A stretch of DNA of 64,000 nt from Nostoc calcicola FACHB-3891 (GTDB lineage Bacteria > Cyanobacteriota > Cyanobacteriia > Cyanobacteriales > Nostocaceae), in contig NZ_JACJRQ010000001.1 in the NCBI RefSeq assembly GCF_014697355.1, positions 62,001-126,000 of the forward strand, given 5' to 3'. Of this stretch, positions 1-10,340 are shown in pieces. The translations under genes and the position numbers were made by a program. Numbering within the stretch: position 1 is the first letter of the stretch; each line of letters opens with the position of its first letter. Under the pieces are notes generated by a model. The model did no database searches, was not told where the DNA came from, and worked only from the letters and a program-made list of their open reading frames with translations.

Positions 1-2103
1 CGTCAGCTAGTTGCCAGTTTACAAGGTGCTAAGTCTTCAAATCCGCTAAAAAGCCAAGAACAGATGGCTTTATTTATTGAATATATCCCTGCTGCGATCG
101 CCATCTTCGATGGACAAATGCGCTACCTACTGACGAGTCGCCGTTGGCGGGAAGATTACGGACTGAGCGATCGAGACATCATCGGTCACTCTCATTGTGA
201 AATTTTTCCAGATATTTCCCCATATTTGCAGGAAATTCATCAACGTTGCTTGGCGGGAACCATTGAGAAATCCGAACAAAATATCTTCCCTTTTGGAGAG
301 GGGACAATCGATTGGGTGAAATGGGAAATAAATTCTTGGTACGAAGATTCTGGTGAAATTGGTGGTATCATCATCTCCTCTGAAGTCATTACCGCCCATA
401 AACAGCTAGAAGAAAGTGCGATATGCGATCGCCAACGAGCCGTAGCTCAACTAGAAGAAAAAGAGCAATTCTTACGCAGTATTTATGAAGGTGTTACTCA
501 GCCAATATTCGTGATTGACATTCTAGATAACTGTGAATTACATTATGCTGGCTGGAATTCGGCAACAGCAAAAATAACAGGAATTAGCAACGCAGAGGTA
601 ATTGGTAAAACTCCAGAATATGTACATGGTACTGTTGAAGGTCTAGAAGTACGTCAGCGATTCAAAATCTGCATAGAAACTGGTATTAGCATAAAGTATG
701 AAGAATGCCTGACTTTCGATGGTCAAGAAAATTGGTGGCTAACTACAATTAATCCTTTAAAAAATAGCGAAGGTCAAATTTATCGACTGGTGGGAACAGC
801 GTTAAATATTACAGAGCGGAAACAAGCTGAAGAAGCACTCCAAGCCAGTCAGCACTTCATTAAACGCATTGCAGACTCTTCTCCTAATATTCTCTACATC
901 TTCGATTTACAAGAACACCGTAATGTTTACGCCAATCAAGAAATTGGCAAACTTCTTGGCTATACTAATGAACAAATTCAACAAATGGGAACACAAATTC
1001 TGCCTAAAATCACTCATCCAGATGATTGGAAAAAAGTAGTAAATCACTTGCAAAATTTTATTACAGCCAAGGATGGTGAGATTTATGAGTTTGAATTTCG
1101 AGTGAAACAACCAAATGGTGAATGGTGCTGGCTATACACCAGAGAAACAGTGTTTAGCCGTGGTGCAGATGGAAAAATAAACCAAATTCTTGGTGTTTCA
1201 ACTGATATCACCGACCGCAAACAAGCCGAAATGCAATTACAACTCCAAGCCCAAAACTTGGAAAACACCCTGCGCGAACTGCAACGCACCCAAAGCCAAC
1301 TTATCCAAAGTGAGAAAATGTCTTCACTTGGGAATATGGTTGCAGGTGTTGCCCATGAAATTAACAATCCGGTAAATTTTATTCACGGTAATCTGATTCC
1401 AGCCAGTGAATACACCCAAGACTTATTGCATCTGCTAGAACTTTATCAACAACATTTCCCCTATCCTCCAGAAGAAATTCAAGCAGAAATTATAGCTATT
1501 GACCTTGATTTTCTCAAAGAAGACCTTGTAAAACTCTTCCAGTCTATGACCGTAGGAACTCAGAGAATTCGTGAAATCGTTCTCTCCCTACGGAACTTTT
1601 CCCGCCTTGATGAAGCTGAATTCAAAGATGTAGACATCCATCAAGGTATCGATAGTACTTTGATGATTCTGCATAACCGCTTGAAAGGTAAACCCAATCA
1701 TCCAGAAATTTCTGTAATTAAAGAGTATGGCAAACTTCCTCTAATTGAATGCTATCCAGGTCAATTAAATCAGGTATTTATGAATCTTCTAGCTAATGCT
1801 ATTGATGCATTGGAAGATTCATTTGTAGGAGAACAAGGACAAATTCGCATTGGCACCGAAGTTTGTGATAGTCAATGGGCAATAATCCGAATTTCAGATA
1901 ATGGTATAGGGATTCCGCAAGAAATACTGCCCAAACTTTTTGACCCTTTCTTTACTACTAAAGATGTCGGCAAAGGTACAGGATTGGGGCTATCCATCAG
2001 TTACCAAATTGTGGTAGAGAAACATCATGGAAGTTTGTCCTGTAACTCAATACCTGGACAAGGATCGGAATTTGTGATTAAAATTCCCATTAGTCAGTCC
2101 TAA
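1..2103 (+). CDS. Multi-PAS sensor histidine kinase, 5' end outside the window
   Basis: A soluble two-component sensor kinase. The frame has no stop between base 1 and the ATG at 64, and no ribosome site precedes that ATG, so the real start probably lies upstream. Counting from 64, there are three PAS/PAC modules at about residues 1-115, 137-255 and 268-390, a short Gln-rich coiled coil, then a DHp domain with the phospho-acceptor His431 in the motif A-H-E-I-N-N-P. The ATPase domain follows, with an N box near 565, D-N-G-I-G near 612 and G-T-G-L-G-L near 638. No membrane segment is visible. The H-E-I-N-N-P box is typical of large cyanobacterial hybrid or orphan kinases. No response regulator lies next to it, and the PAS ligands cannot be predicted. 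Confidence 0.93.
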   Translation, partial: RQLVASLQGAKSSNPLKSQEQMALFIEYIPAAIAIFDGQMRYLLTSRRWREDYGLSDRDIIGHSHCEIFPDISPYLQEIHQRCLAGTIEKSEQNIFPFGEGTIDWVKWEINSWYEDSGEIGGIIISSEVITAHKQLEESAICDRQRAVAQLEEKEQFLRSIYEGVTQPIFVIDILDNCELHYAGWNSATAKITGISNAEVIGKTPEYVHGTVEGLEVRQRFKICIETGISIKYEECLTFDGQENWWLTTINPLKNSEGQIYRLVGTALNITERKQAEEALQASQHFIKRIADSSPNILYIFDLQEHRNVYANQEIGKLLGYTNEQIQQMGTQILPKITHPDDWKKVVNHLQNFITAKDGEIYEFEFRVKQPNGEWCWLYTRETVFSRGADGKINQILGVSTDITDRKQAEMQLQLQAQNLENTLRELQRTQSQLIQSEKMSSLGNMVAGVAHEINNPVNFIHGNLIPASEYTQDLLHLLELYQQHFPYPPEEIQAEIIAIDLDFLKEDLVKLFQSMTVGTQRIREIVLSLRNFSRLDEAEFKDVDIHQGIDSTLMILHNRLKGKPNHPEISVIKEYGKLPLIECYPGQLNQVFMNLLANAIDALEDSFVGEQGQIRIGTEVCDSQWAIIRISDNGIGIPQEILPKLFDPFFTTKDVGKGTGLGLSISYQIVVEKHHGSLSCNSIPGQGSEFVIKIPISQS

Positions 2104-2171
2104 CATAGGAGTCAGAATTCAGAATAAGTAGAGCAATGCAAATAAAGCTAACAAAATCCTGATTACCTATT

Positions 2172-2206
2172 GCCTACTCCCTACTCCCTACTCTCCACTC
2201 CCCGCC
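2172..2206. repeat. Heptamer tandem repeat (tactccc type)
   Basis: Three or so imperfect copies of a 7-base unit, tactccc, in the spacer between the kinase and the first Uma2 gene. It is a short STRR-type repeat of the kind common in Nostoc spacers. Confidence 0.6.
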
Positions 2207-2273
2207 TATGTAGATTAGTTCAAAAATCAAACCGGATTGCTATATTTAAGTTAACTCTAGAGGCAAGGAAGTA

Positions 2274-2912
2274 ATGTTACTTGAACTCAATCAACTAATT
2301 GTACCTGTTGGCCATCAGTTGTTGATTAAAGGTATATCCTGGTCAGGATACAAAAATATTTTGGCAGAATTGGGTGAAAATCGTAATTCTCGGATATCTT
2401 ACAGTCAAGGAGTGTTGGAAATAATGGCTCCATTACCAGAGCATGAGGTAGGCAAAAAAATTATCGGCAATTTGGTAGAAATATTACTAGAAGAACTTGA
2501 TATTGAATTTTGGAGTTTGGGGTCTACAACTTTTGACCAAGAAAAAATGGATGCTGGGGTAGAACCGGATGATTGCTTCTACATCGAAAACGAAGCGGCT
2601 GTTAGAGGTAAGGATAGAATTGATTTAACAGTCGATCCGCCCCCAGATTTAGCAATCGAAATAGATATTACCTCCCGCACCCGTTTTAATAATTATCAAC
2701 TATTGGGAGTCCCGGAATTGTGGCGCTGGAATGGCAATAAATTAGAAATCAATGTTTTGATAAATGGAAAATATATAGAATCTAATAATAGTCGTGTTTT
2801 TTCTAGTTTACCTATTACTCAAGTGATTCCTGAATATTTAAAGCGATGTAAAACTGATGGAAGAAATGCAACTATGAAAGTATTTCGTGCTTGGGTGAGA
2901 AAGCAAATATGA
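2274..2912 (+). CDS. Uma2 family (DUF820) putative endonuclease
   Basis: A 212-residue member of the Uma2/DUF820 family, a PD-(D/E)XK-fold group greatly expanded in cyanobacteria. The fold's acidic core is visible as P-D-D-C near residue 100 and P-D-L-A-I-E-I-D near 125. The N-terminal S-Q-G-V-L-E-I-M-A-P-L-P-E-H stretch is also family-typical. The family is annotated as putative restriction-like endonucleases, but cellular roles are mostly unknown. It stands alone, with repeat-rich spacers on both sides. A purine-rich aggcaagga lies just before the ATG. A second Uma2 gene from a different subgroup lies about 2.5 kb downstream. Confidence 0.88.
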   Translation: MLLELNQLIVPVGHQLLIKGISWSGYKNILAELGENRNSRISYSQGVLEIMAPLPEHEVGKKIIGNLVEILLEELDIEFWSLGSTTFDQEKMDAGVEPDDCFYIENEAAVRGKDRIDLTVDPPPDLAIEIDITSRTRFNNYQLLGVPELWRWNGNKLEINVLINGKYIESNNSRVFSSLPITQVIPEYLKRCKTDGRNATMKVFRAWVRKQI

Positions 2913-3008
2913 TTTGCTCATGCACTCCCTTAGCACGGTTATAATATCGGTTGGCTTGTTCTTAACCTGAGTACTCCAGAGTTTTTTTTGGACTGGCTGA
3001 GGTGATTA

Positions 3009-3112
3009 TATAGCCTTTCTCCACAAGCGTGAGGTAGACCTGTAAGGTCACGGCAGTGTTCCCTACACCTTGCGATGTGATGTTGTACCGCATCTGAATG
3101 GCAACCGCTATA
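3009..3112. repeat. MITE-like palindromic element, family A (decayed copy)
   Basis: A 104-base element opening with tatagc and closing with gctata. It shares the right half (ttgtaccgcatctgaatgg, then aaccgctata) with copies at 15238 and 25149. The central palindrome is decayed here. It sits upstream of the potD-like gene. Confidence 0.7.
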
Positions 3113-3184
3113 AATGCTTTACCAACCAGTCAATATTAGCGGTATTGGCTTGGTTTTAAATGCTAAATTTTTTCTATAAGACAA

Positions 3185-4270
3185 ATGACTAAAAGACGAC
3201 AATTTTTAAAAGGAGTAGCAGCACTTTCTAGCTTGTCTTTAACTGGTTGCGGTTGGAGGCTAGCCCAAGTACGTGCTAATTCTAGTACTTCCGGTCGAAG
3301 TGATCAACTTTATATCTATACTTGGACACAATATACTGACAAACAATTACTAAAAAATTTTAGCACTCAAACTGGTATGCGAGTGCTGGCAGATGTGTAT
3401 GATTCTAACGATGTGATGCTGGCTAAGTTGCAAGCTGGAGGTGGTAGCGCTTACAGCATTATCTACCCATCTGATTATATGGTACAGAAGATGGTAGACA
3501 AAGGTTTATTAACAGAAATAAATCACGATCGCCTAATCGGTCTAGAAAATTTATTTCCCCGCTTTTCTAATCCTATTTATGACCCTAATAACCGTTATAG
3601 TATCCCTTTTAATTGGGGTACAACAGGTTTTATTTATAACTCTGATAAAATCAAAGACCCGCCACAAGACTGGGATTATCTTTGGCAAAACCAAGACAAA
3701 CTTAATAAGCGGATAACTTTACTAAATGATGTACGAGAAGTGATGGGTGCAGTATTGCGGATGCTAGGTTATTCTTATAATTCCAAAAACGAATTAGAAA
3801 TCAAACAAGCTTATGATAAATTGAAGGTGCTGAAACCTGCGATCGCTGCTTTTGATACAGATGCTTGGCAAAATCAAATTCTCGGAGGAGATTTACTTTT
3901 GGCAATGTGTTATTCAGCAGATGCGGTGAAAATCTCTAAAGAAAATCCCAAACTCAAATATGTGATTCCCCGCAGCGGTTCTTCATTATGGACAGACACT
4001 ATTGTAATTCCTAAAACAGCCCCCAATTTAGCTGGAGCTTACGCTTGGATTAATATGATTTTGCAACCAGAAATAGCAGCCAAAATTAGTGAACGCCTAA
4101 ATATTTCTACGCCTAATATCGCGGGATTCGAGCAATTACCAAAAAAAATACAGAACAATTCTAATTTGTTTCCCCCAGAGTCACTTTTAGCAAATTGTGA
4201 ACGCATCAGACCTGTAGGAGAATTTGAAGATGTTTACGATCGCTACTGGACTCAATTAACCAGCAGTTAA
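3185..4270 (+). CDS. potD: PotD-like spermidine/putrescine substrate-binding lipoprotein
   Basis: A 361-residue periplasmic binding protein of the polyamine (PotD/PotF) type. The N-terminus has a twin-arginine motif (R4-R5-Q-F-L-K) followed by a lipobox S-L-T-G-C, with Cys22 as the likely lipidated residue. This suggests Tat export and membrane anchoring. The mature part begins L-Y-I-Y-T-W-T-Q-Y and has the family's Y-P-S-D-Y-M and S-I-P-F-N-W-G-T-T-G stretches. The permease gene follows 40 bases later, so the two are probably co-transcribed. Substrate is inferred from family. A related iron or other small-cation role is less likely. Confidence 0.88.
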   Translation: MTKRRQFLKGVAALSSLSLTGCGWRLAQVRANSSTSGRSDQLYIYTWTQYTDKQLLKNFSTQTGMRVLADVYDSNDVMLAKLQAGGGSAYSIIYPSDYMVQKMVDKGLLTEINHDRLIGLENLFPRFSNPIYDPNNRYSIPFNWGTTGFIYNSDKIKDPPQDWDYLWQNQDKLNKRITLLNDVREVMGAVLRMLGYSYNSKNELEIKQAYDKLKVLKPAIAAFDTDAWQNQILGGDLLLAMCYSADAVKISKENPKLKYVIPRSGSSLWTDTIVIPKTAPNLAGAYAWINMILQPEIAAKISERLNISTPNIAGFEQLPKKIQNNSNLFPPESLLANCERIRPVGEFEDVYDRYWTQLTSS

Positions 4271-4310
4271 ATAGAGTTAGGAGTTAAGAGTTAGGAATTA
4301 GGAGTTAAAA

Positions 4311-5207
4311 GTGATAAATATTGAAAAAAATGATATTTCTGAAATAGAAGAACTGCATCATCACCGAGGAAATTGGCTGCAACCTTTAGTATTACTTGTA
4401 CCCTCTGGAATTTGGTTATTACTTTTGTTGGTGTTGCCAAGTTTGATAATTTTCGAGTTAAGTTTGGTTGCAGATATTCGACCGGGAGATATTGTTAATC
4501 CTAATGGATTCAAAAACTACATACGGATATTCGACCCCCTTTACTTGCAAGTAATCTTGCGATCGCTATTTTTCGCTTTTGGCACGACAATCATTTGTTT
4601 AATTTTAGGTTTCCCTGTCGCCTATTGGATTGCTGTGACTGCACCGAAGCGTTGGCGAAATTTGCTGCTATTAGGCTTTGTTTTGCCTTTATGGACTTCT
4701 TCGTTACTGCGCTCTTATGCTTGGATTACGATTCTTCGTCCTAGTGGTTTATTAAATAGTTTGCTCAGCTATGTCGGCTTGCCTACTTTGGAATTACTTA
4801 ATAGAAGTCCGGCTGTATTGATTGGCATGAGTTACAGTTTATTACCCTATATGGTTTTAATTTTATATGCCTCTCTGGAAAAGCTAGATCGGCGTTTGTT
4901 AGAAGCAGCAGCAGATTTAGGTGCAAATCCCGTGGAAGCTTTTTTTAAAGTAACTATACCCCAAATTTTTCCCGGAATTGCTGCTGGTTCTATGCTTGTA
5001 TTCATCACAGGTATAGGGGATTTTATCGACCCAGAATTACTTGGTGGTGCTTCTAGTATGACGGCGGCGCGATTAGTTTATAACCAATTTCTGGGAGCTA
5101 CTCAAAATTGGGGATTTGGTTCAGCTTTGAGTATGACGTTAATTTTAATGGTGAGTATTGCGATCGCATTTTTAATTAAGTTTGGTGAAACTACACCCAA
5201 ACGCTAA
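4311..5207 (+). CDS. potB: PotB-like polyamine ABC transporter permease
   Basis: A 298-residue inner-membrane permease with about six hydrophobic segments. The cytoplasmic EAA loop reads E-A-A-A-D-L-G-A-N-P near residue 202, where the ATPase docks. The predicted start is GTG, placed inside a run of gagttagg heptamers, so the start is somewhat uncertain. Methionines further in would remove the first segment. It belongs to the PotB rather than PotC branch by its long N-terminus before the first membrane segment. It pairs with the binding protein immediately upstream. The usual partners PotC and PotA do not follow, so they must be encoded elsewhere. Confidence 0.87.
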   Translation: MINIEKNDISEIEELHHHRGNWLQPLVLLVPSGIWLLLLLVLPSLIIFELSLVADIRPGDIVNPNGFKNYIRIFDPLYLQVILRSLFFAFGTTIICLILGFPVAYWIAVTAPKRWRNLLLLGFVLPLWTSSLLRSYAWITILRPSGLLNSLLSYVGLPTLELLNRSPAVLIGMSYSLLPYMVLILYASLEKLDRRLLEAAADLGANPVEAFFKVTIPQIFPGIAAGSMLVFITGIGDFIDPELLGGASSMTAARLVYNQFLGATQNWGFGSALSMTLILMVSIAIAFLIKFGETTPKR

Positions 5208-5435
5208 ATTCAGCGGATTTTAGATTTTAAATTTTGGATAATGGAATTGAAAATTCAAAATCTAAAGTTTTAAAATTTCTCAACCCCCGAATTCATTCGG
5301 AGAACAAATCAAAAATCAAAAACCCTAGATTAAAAAAAGAGCATTAATGTATTGAGTCAATCTAAAATCCAAAGTCCAAAATTGAATCACGAATCACCTA
5401 TAATAGGGGCATCGAACGCCAGCGAGACAAAGGTT

Positions 5436-6161
5436 ATGCTTTCACCCGATCTCAAAAATGCGTTACCAACTACTGATGAACTCCTCTGTTCAGACGATAC
5501 ACCAGTGGATAACGAAGACCAAAACTTTTTGCCCAACATTTTACTTTTCTTACTCAACTCCATTTGGGCAAATCGCATGGATTGGTACTTCGGAGTAGAT
5601 ATGGGAGTCTATCACACTACAGGAGTAAATTTTAGAGTTCCTGTAGTCCCAGATGCTTTTTTGAGCCTGGGAGTAGAACGCAAAAAAGGTGGTAAATCTC
5701 GCAAAAGCTACGCAGTTTGGGAAGAAAATGGGATAGTTCCAATATTCACATTAGAAATGGTATCCCACACCCCAGGAGGTGAATACGATGAAAAGGTAGA
5801 GATATACAAAAAACTCGGTGTATTGTACTACGTAATTTATAACCCTGAATTTTGGCGACGTGACCAACATCAACCGTTTGAAGTGTATAAATTAATAGAT
5901 GGAAACTACCAATTACAAATAGGTGAACCTTATTTCATGCCAGAAATTGGGTTAGGTATTGGGCGACATCAAGCCGTAATTGGCGGGATACAACAGGAGT
6001 TTTTATGTTGGTATGATGAGCGAGGAAATCGCTATTTAACAGATGGAGAGCAGGTACAACAGGAGCGAATCAGGGCTGAACAAGAACAGCAAAGGGCTGA
6101 ACAGTTAGCCCAGTATTTACGTTCTCTAGGTGTAGATCCAAATAATTTACCTGGTAATTAA
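5436..6161 (+). CDS. Uma2 family (DUF820) putative endonuclease with C-terminal coiled coil
   Basis: A second Uma2-type protein, of the subgroup with P-T-T-D-E-L near the start and a C-terminal Gln/Glu-rich coiled coil ending L-R-S-L-G-V-D-P. The longest frame opens at a TTG at 5352, but that segment is built from spacer-type heptamers (ctaaaatccaaag). The ATG at 5436, giving M-L-S-P-D-L-K-N, matches where family members usually begin, so I chose it (241 residues). The core contains F-R-V-P-V-V-P-D-A and P-I-F-T-L-E-M-V-S, the acidic residues of the PD-(D/E)XK fold. Function is unproven for this family. Confidence 0.85.
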   Translation: MLSPDLKNALPTTDELLCSDDTPVDNEDQNFLPNILLFLLNSIWANRMDWYFGVDMGVYHTTGVNFRVPVVPDAFLSLGVERKKGGKSRKSYAVWEENGIVPIFTLEMVSHTPGGEYDEKVEIYKKLGVLYYVIYNPEFWRRDQHQPFEVYKLIDGNYQLQIGEPYFMPEIGLGIGRHQAVIGGIQQEFLCWYDERGNRYLTDGEQVQQERIRAEQEQQRAEQLAQYLRSLGVDPNNLPGN

Positions 6162-6212
6162 GGCGATCGCGTCCCAAGGCTTGATAGCACCCAATTAAAA
6201 TTAGGATTAATT

Positions 6213-9200
6213 TTAATCAGATGCCACCGTGAGCAAATGCTTAAAATTCTCTGTATTACTGTTAACTAAATCCTTAATTTTTGACATAAATTCATGCTCT
6301 AAATAAGGCTTAGTTAAATAGCCCTTTGCACCCAATTCTTGGGCTAGCTGGCGATGCTTTTCAGCGCTGCGAGAAGTAAGAATCATCACAGGTATTTTTG
6401 CCAAATTTGGATGTTGACGTAAATTAGTCAACAATTCAAAACCATTCATTCTTGGCATTTCTAAATCTGAGATGACAACTTGAATTTCTGGATGTAACTG
6501 TAACTTTTCTAGAGCTTCTACACCATTTTGAGCTTGTATTACTTGATAGCCAGATTTTTGCAGAGTGAGAGAAATAGTTTGGCGTAGACTAATGGCATCA
6601 TCGACTACTAAAATAACTTTTGGTGTTTGATTATTTGAGTCTAGAGAATAGCTAGATTGGGTTTCTATAGTATCTGTGGAAGTCGATGGAGTCAGTAACG
6701 GTGTAGAAGATAAAGTTTGTGTTGATGATATCGGCAAAGATTTTTTATTTAAGGAAGAAGTTGTTGGTAGCGCCATAATATCAAGTGTTTTTTGTGGAAT
6801 CTCCCTTGACTCTAACAGCAATGAAGCATCAATCACTAAAATGAGGTCACCACTAGCTAAGCTACTACAACCATAAATATATTTTGGTGGTGCGATCGCA
6901 TTTCCTAAAGGTCTGATTACTAGTTCTTGTTCACCAATTATTTGGTCAACTTCTAACGCAAACATTCCTTGATTTCGCCGTAGTAAAAGCACCGGGTTTT
7001 TATTACAATTTGCACCGTGAGTATTTGATGTGTTGTATGGAGTAGCACTATTAAATAATGAACCATGATAAGAAATCAACTCTGAAAGTGGACGCAGACT
7101 GACCATAGTTTCATTCCGATCTACATTCCAATGCAAAACTTTTTTCCCTTCAATTTCTTTAATCTGCTCATCAGAAGGAATCAATATTTTTTCTATGCTG
7201 TTCAAAAGCAAGGCATAAATAACACCTTTAGCCTGAACTAGCATTAGTTTTTCAGTAGTCATAGAAAAAGGAATTTTAAGTATGAATGTTGTTCCTTGGT
7301 TGGGTATAGATTCAACTGAAACTGAACCATTAAGTGCGTTCATTTGAGTACGCACAATATCTAAACCCATACCGCGCCCAGAAATTTCACTCACTTTATT
7401 AGCAGTGGAAAATCCCGGCGAAAATATCAAATCTAAAAGTTCAGACTCCATTAGATTGGAAGCATAGCTTCTAGCTTTTTCTTCACTTTGAATGTGATAA
7501 AGTTCAACAGCTTTTCTGCGAATGCTTTCTAAATTTAATCCCTGTCCATCGTCTCGAATTTCGATAACAGTTTGGCTACCTTGATGATAAGCGCAGATTT
7601 CGATTAAACCTCGTTCTGGTTTACCAAACTGTCGGCGAATGTGTGGAGGTTCAATACCGTGGTCAAAAGCATTACGTACTAAGTGTAACAGAGGATCGTA
7701 GAGTTTTTCGGCGATCGCTTTATCAACTAGTACTTCTGTTCCACAAAGTTTCAATTCTACAAGTTTGGCATAAACATTCCCCAACTTATTTACCATATGG
7801 GGAAAGCGATTCAGGATATTGCCCAAAGGCAACATTCGTGCTTCTACTAAATTATCTATAATATTCAGAGTTAAATTCTCTTTACTGGCACTGATTTGAG
7901 CAGCTTGAGTCACAAGCAAGTCAAGAGACTCCGTAGTTTCTTGTAGTTGGAGTGTCTCTTCTATTGCTTCATGCAACGTCATCTGAAATTCTGTATATAC
8001 GTCCATTTCCAGAGAGTCAAACTTCACTGCAAAACTTGGTGTTTGTTGTGAAGCAAAATTTTGCATTTGTAATGGTAAATCACGTAATTCATTTAAAATT
8101 GTTTGTTGTTTAGCGAGTCGCTGCATTAATCGCTCAATTATTTCTTGGACTTGTTCATCTTGCAAAGTCCGCCGTTTTTGGTAAATTAGCAATTCTCCTG
8201 CTAAATAATTCAGGTTTTGTAATTTATCTGTATCTACTCGAATAAAAGAAGGTTGACGAGAATTTTTATTGTGAAAATGCTGTGATTTATCTTCAATTTC
8301 CTGATTAATTGGTTGAGGTAAATCAGGAATACTTTCAACAACTGTTTCCAGAACATCCATCTGTTCTAAAGAATTACCAGTCTCGCTAGTTACAACTTCA
8401 GTAGTCAAGTTTTGGTCAGATTCTTCTCCCCATATGACTTCTAGAAGATCATCGCTGGTTTCAAAAGATTTAGATATTTCTTTAATAGCTAGCAGCGTTT
8501 GTAACTTGGGACTATCAAGCCAGTTTTTTTCTTTGCTAGTTACAGGGGGGTAGTTTTTATATTTTTTTGCTAATTTATAAATCTTGTTTTGCAAGATTTT
8601 AATTATGGAGATATAGTTGTCAGATTTGTCAATATAATATTGAAATTTTGCAACTGCAAACAAAATGATTAAAATCATCCCATTGCGATAAATACAAAGG
8701 CTTTGGCTATCTTCTTCCTCTTGAACAAAAGTCAGAAATTGTTTCAGCCAATTTTCAATATAATTGAGCAGATTTTTTGTAGGTAAGGTAGGAACGAGTA
8801 AAGTCAAATTTAGTTCTGATTTTGGTATTTCCATCTGGTGATTAAACCAGCCAAAAATGTAGCGAATTACTTTTAAATAAAACTTGGCAGTTGTTGGTTT
8901 AACAGATTCATTTTTATTATTTTCCGATCTAGTTAAAAACTGATAAAATTCTTCTTCATTGAGGATAAATGAAGAAGAAGAATTATTTTCTAATTCTTCA
9001 TATACTTGATTATTGGGTAATGTTGTGAGTTTTTGTAAACTTTGAGAAGCTTGCCCACCAGAAGTGCGATCGCCTGCTAGTACCAATTTTTGTGCTTGCT
9101 GTAAATCTGCAAGGGCAATTTCTGCGATTTGCTGCACTTGGGTGGGGTTTACTTGCAGCGCTGATAGAATTGTTTGGGAAATTTCACCCAATCCAGGTAA

Positions 9201-9803
9201 ATTTAGAGATTCTGCCAAACCGAGAAATACTTCAGCTTGAGATTGTAAAAACTCAATAAATTCGGCCTTATTTGGCGGATTATTAATAGTTTCAGCAATA
9301 CTGTTTAGACGTTGCTGTACTCCGACTTCAAAAACAGATTGTACAATATCAAATCCTAATTCCTCAGAAGTGGGAATATGAGTCTCAGCACCAAATGCAT
9401 CACCCAGTTTTTCTTCCAGTTGGGCAAACACTGAACTTGCTCGTTGCAGTAGTTCTTCGTCATTAACAGTACTTCCAATTAGTTCGGTATTTAAGGCTAT
9501 GCTAAGACACTCATAAGCTTGGATTAAAAGTGTTTGTAATTCAGCATCAATTACCACATTTGGATTATATAGAGCCTTAAATACATCTTCTAAAAAATGG
9601 GCTATCATCTTAATTACTTCTAGCCCAACATTAGCGGCGCCACCTTTAAGCGTGTGCGTAGCCCGCATTAAATTATGAATTTTTGCAGTGCTATAACCTT
9701 CAGATAAGGTAAATAGTTCTTGCTCAATAATTTGTAGTAATTCTGGAGCTTCTGCCAGAAAATAAATGTATCCTTGTTCACGAATTGAAGTGTCGGTAAT
9801 CAT
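6213..9803 (-). CDS. pixL: CheA-type hybrid histidine kinase of the phototaxis pathway (PixL-like)
   Basis: A 1196-residue CheA-family kinase. Order: an N-terminal HPt domain with phospho-acceptor His50 in A-T-H-T-L-K-G-G, a long variable linker to about 530, dimerisation and ATPase domains (L-V-R-N-A-F-D-H-G, D-D-G-Q-G-L, G-R-G-M-G-L-D), a CheW-like domain near 870-1010, and a C-terminal receiver near 1065-1180 with V-I-S-D-L-E-M-P as the phosphorylation site. This is the CheA-CheW-REC layout of PixL. It lies downstream of pixJ in the same orientation, separated by a small four-helix-bundle ORF and a heptamer repeat directly before the ATG. It should relay the PixJ light signal to PixH and PixG. 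Confidence 0.92.
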   Translation of the reverse strand: MITDTSIREQGYIYFLAEAPELLQIIEQELFTLSEGYSTAKIHNLMRATHTLKGGAANVGLEVIKMIAHFLEDVFKALYNPNVVIDAELQTLLIQAYECLSIALNTELIGSTVNDEELLQRASSVFAQLEEKLGDAFGAETHIPTSEELGFDIVQSVFEVGVQQRLNSIAETINNPPNKAEFIEFLQSQAEVFLGLAESLNLPGLGEISQTILSALQVNPTQVQQIAEIALADLQQAQKLVLAGDRTSGGQASQSLQKLTTLPNNQVYEELENNSSSSFILNEEEFYQFLTRSENNKNESVKPTTAKFYLKVIRYIFGWFNHQMEIPKSELNLTLLVPTLPTKNLLNYIENWLKQFLTFVQEEEDSQSLCIYRNGMILIILFAVAKFQYYIDKSDNYISIIKILQNKIYKLAKKYKNYPPVTSKEKNWLDSPKLQTLLAIKEISKSFETSDDLLEVIWGEESDQNLTTEVVTSETGNSLEQMDVLETVVESIPDLPQPINQEIEDKSQHFHNKNSRQPSFIRVDTDKLQNLNYLAGELLIYQKRRTLQDEQVQEIIERLMQRLAKQQTILNELRDLPLQMQNFASQQTPSFAVKFDSLEMDVYTEFQMTLHEAIEETLQLQETTESLDLLVTQAAQISASKENLTLNIIDNLVEARMLPLGNILNRFPHMVNKLGNVYAKLVELKLCGTEVLVDKAIAEKLYDPLLHLVRNAFDHGIEPPHIRRQFGKPERGLIEICAYHQGSQTVIEIRDDGQGLNLESIRRKAVELYHIQSEEKARSYASNLMESELLDLIFSPGFSTANKVSEISGRGMGLDIVRTQMNALNGSVSVESIPNQGTTFILKIPFSMTTEKLMLVQAKGVIYALLLNSIEKILIPSDEQIKEIEGKKVLHWNVDRNETMVSLRPLSELISYHGSLFNSATPYNTSNTHGANCNKNPVLLLRRNQGMFALEVDQIIGEQELVIRPLGNAIAPPKYIYGCSSLASGDLILVIDASLLLESREIPQKTLDIMALPTTSSLNKKSLPISSTQTLSSTPLLTPSTSTDTIETQSSYSLDSNNQTPKVILVVDDAISLRQTISLTLQKSGYQVIQAQNGVEALEKLQLHPEIQVVISDLEMPRMNGFELLTNLRQHPNLAKIPVMILTSRSAEKHRQLAQELGAKGYLTKPYLEHEFMSKIKDLVNSNTENFKHLLTVASD

Positions 9804-9837
9804 ATTTTAGATTTTAGATTTTAGATTTTAGATTTTG
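9804..9837. repeat. attttag heptamer array
   Basis: Four to five head-to-tail copies of attttag, beginning at the base next to the pixL start codon on its upstream side. An inverted array (ctaaaat) lies at 10341-10366, on the other side of the four-helix-bundle ORF. Confidence 0.85.
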
Positions 9838-9942
9838 GTAAAATTTGAGTCAGTAGTTTGGGTGGTTAAGAGACTTGTGCTAAGATGCTCTCCGGCGTAG
9901 ATAGATGCCTCAAGGGCAGCTTGCCGGAGGCATGAAAGCTTT

Positions 9943-10335
9943 TCAAGACGGATTTTGGGTTTTAGTTTTTTGATTTTGGATTTTCTCTTTGTGGCGTAAA
10001 GTTTTGATTGATGCAACTGTCATTGCCAGAATTTCAGTGTTTTCTGACATCAAATTGCTGACTTTTTCTAGTGGCAATAGACCAATCTCAACAATAAGTT
10101 CCATCCAATAAAGACTTTCATCAGCTTCTTCTTCTACCAAACTGAGTTTAGCAATGACATCGGCCGTTGACTTACCACGACAAGCTGAACGATAGTTAGC
10201 TCCCACAGATGTTGCTGAACGGATTAGCTTCTTGCCAATTACCTCGGCAGTTCGGCTCTGTGGAAGGGCTTCTACTAAGCGGATTACTCGCAATGCTAAC
10301 TGCTTTGTTCTCCGCTTAAAATCATCTTCATTCAT
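9943..10335 (-). CDS. Four-helix-bundle protein (23S rRNA intervening-sequence family)
   Basis: A 130-residue protein of the family first found in 23S rRNA intervening sequences. It shows the family's R-S-A-T-S-V-G-A-N-Y-R-S-A motif near residue 43 and E-E-A-D-E-S-L-Y-W-M near 74. It is predicted to be all-helical and to oligomerise. The molecular role is unknown, and homologues are often mobile or near repeats. It interrupts the pixJ-pixL succession and is bounded by inverted heptamer arrays, which suggests that it was inserted as a unit. The last 15 or so residues (K-I-Q-N-Q-K-T-K) are low complexity and derive from the adjoining repeat. Confidence 0.85.
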   Translation of the reverse strand: MNEDDFKRRTKQLALRVIRLVEALPQSRTAEVIGKKLIRSATSVGANYRSACRGKSTADVIAKLSLVEEEADESLYWMELIVEIGLLPLEKVSNLMSENTEILAMTVASIKTLRHKEKIQNQKTKTQNPS

Positions 10336-10340
10336 AATCC

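Noticed and set aside
5352..5435. N-terminal extension of the second Uma2 gene from a TTG
   Set aside because: It is encoded by spacer heptamers, and the ATG at 5436 fits the family start.
9828..10016. Minus-strand 62-codon frame overlapping the four-helix-bundle ORF
   Set aside because: Composed of repeat-derived Lys-rich sequence, with no independent signal.
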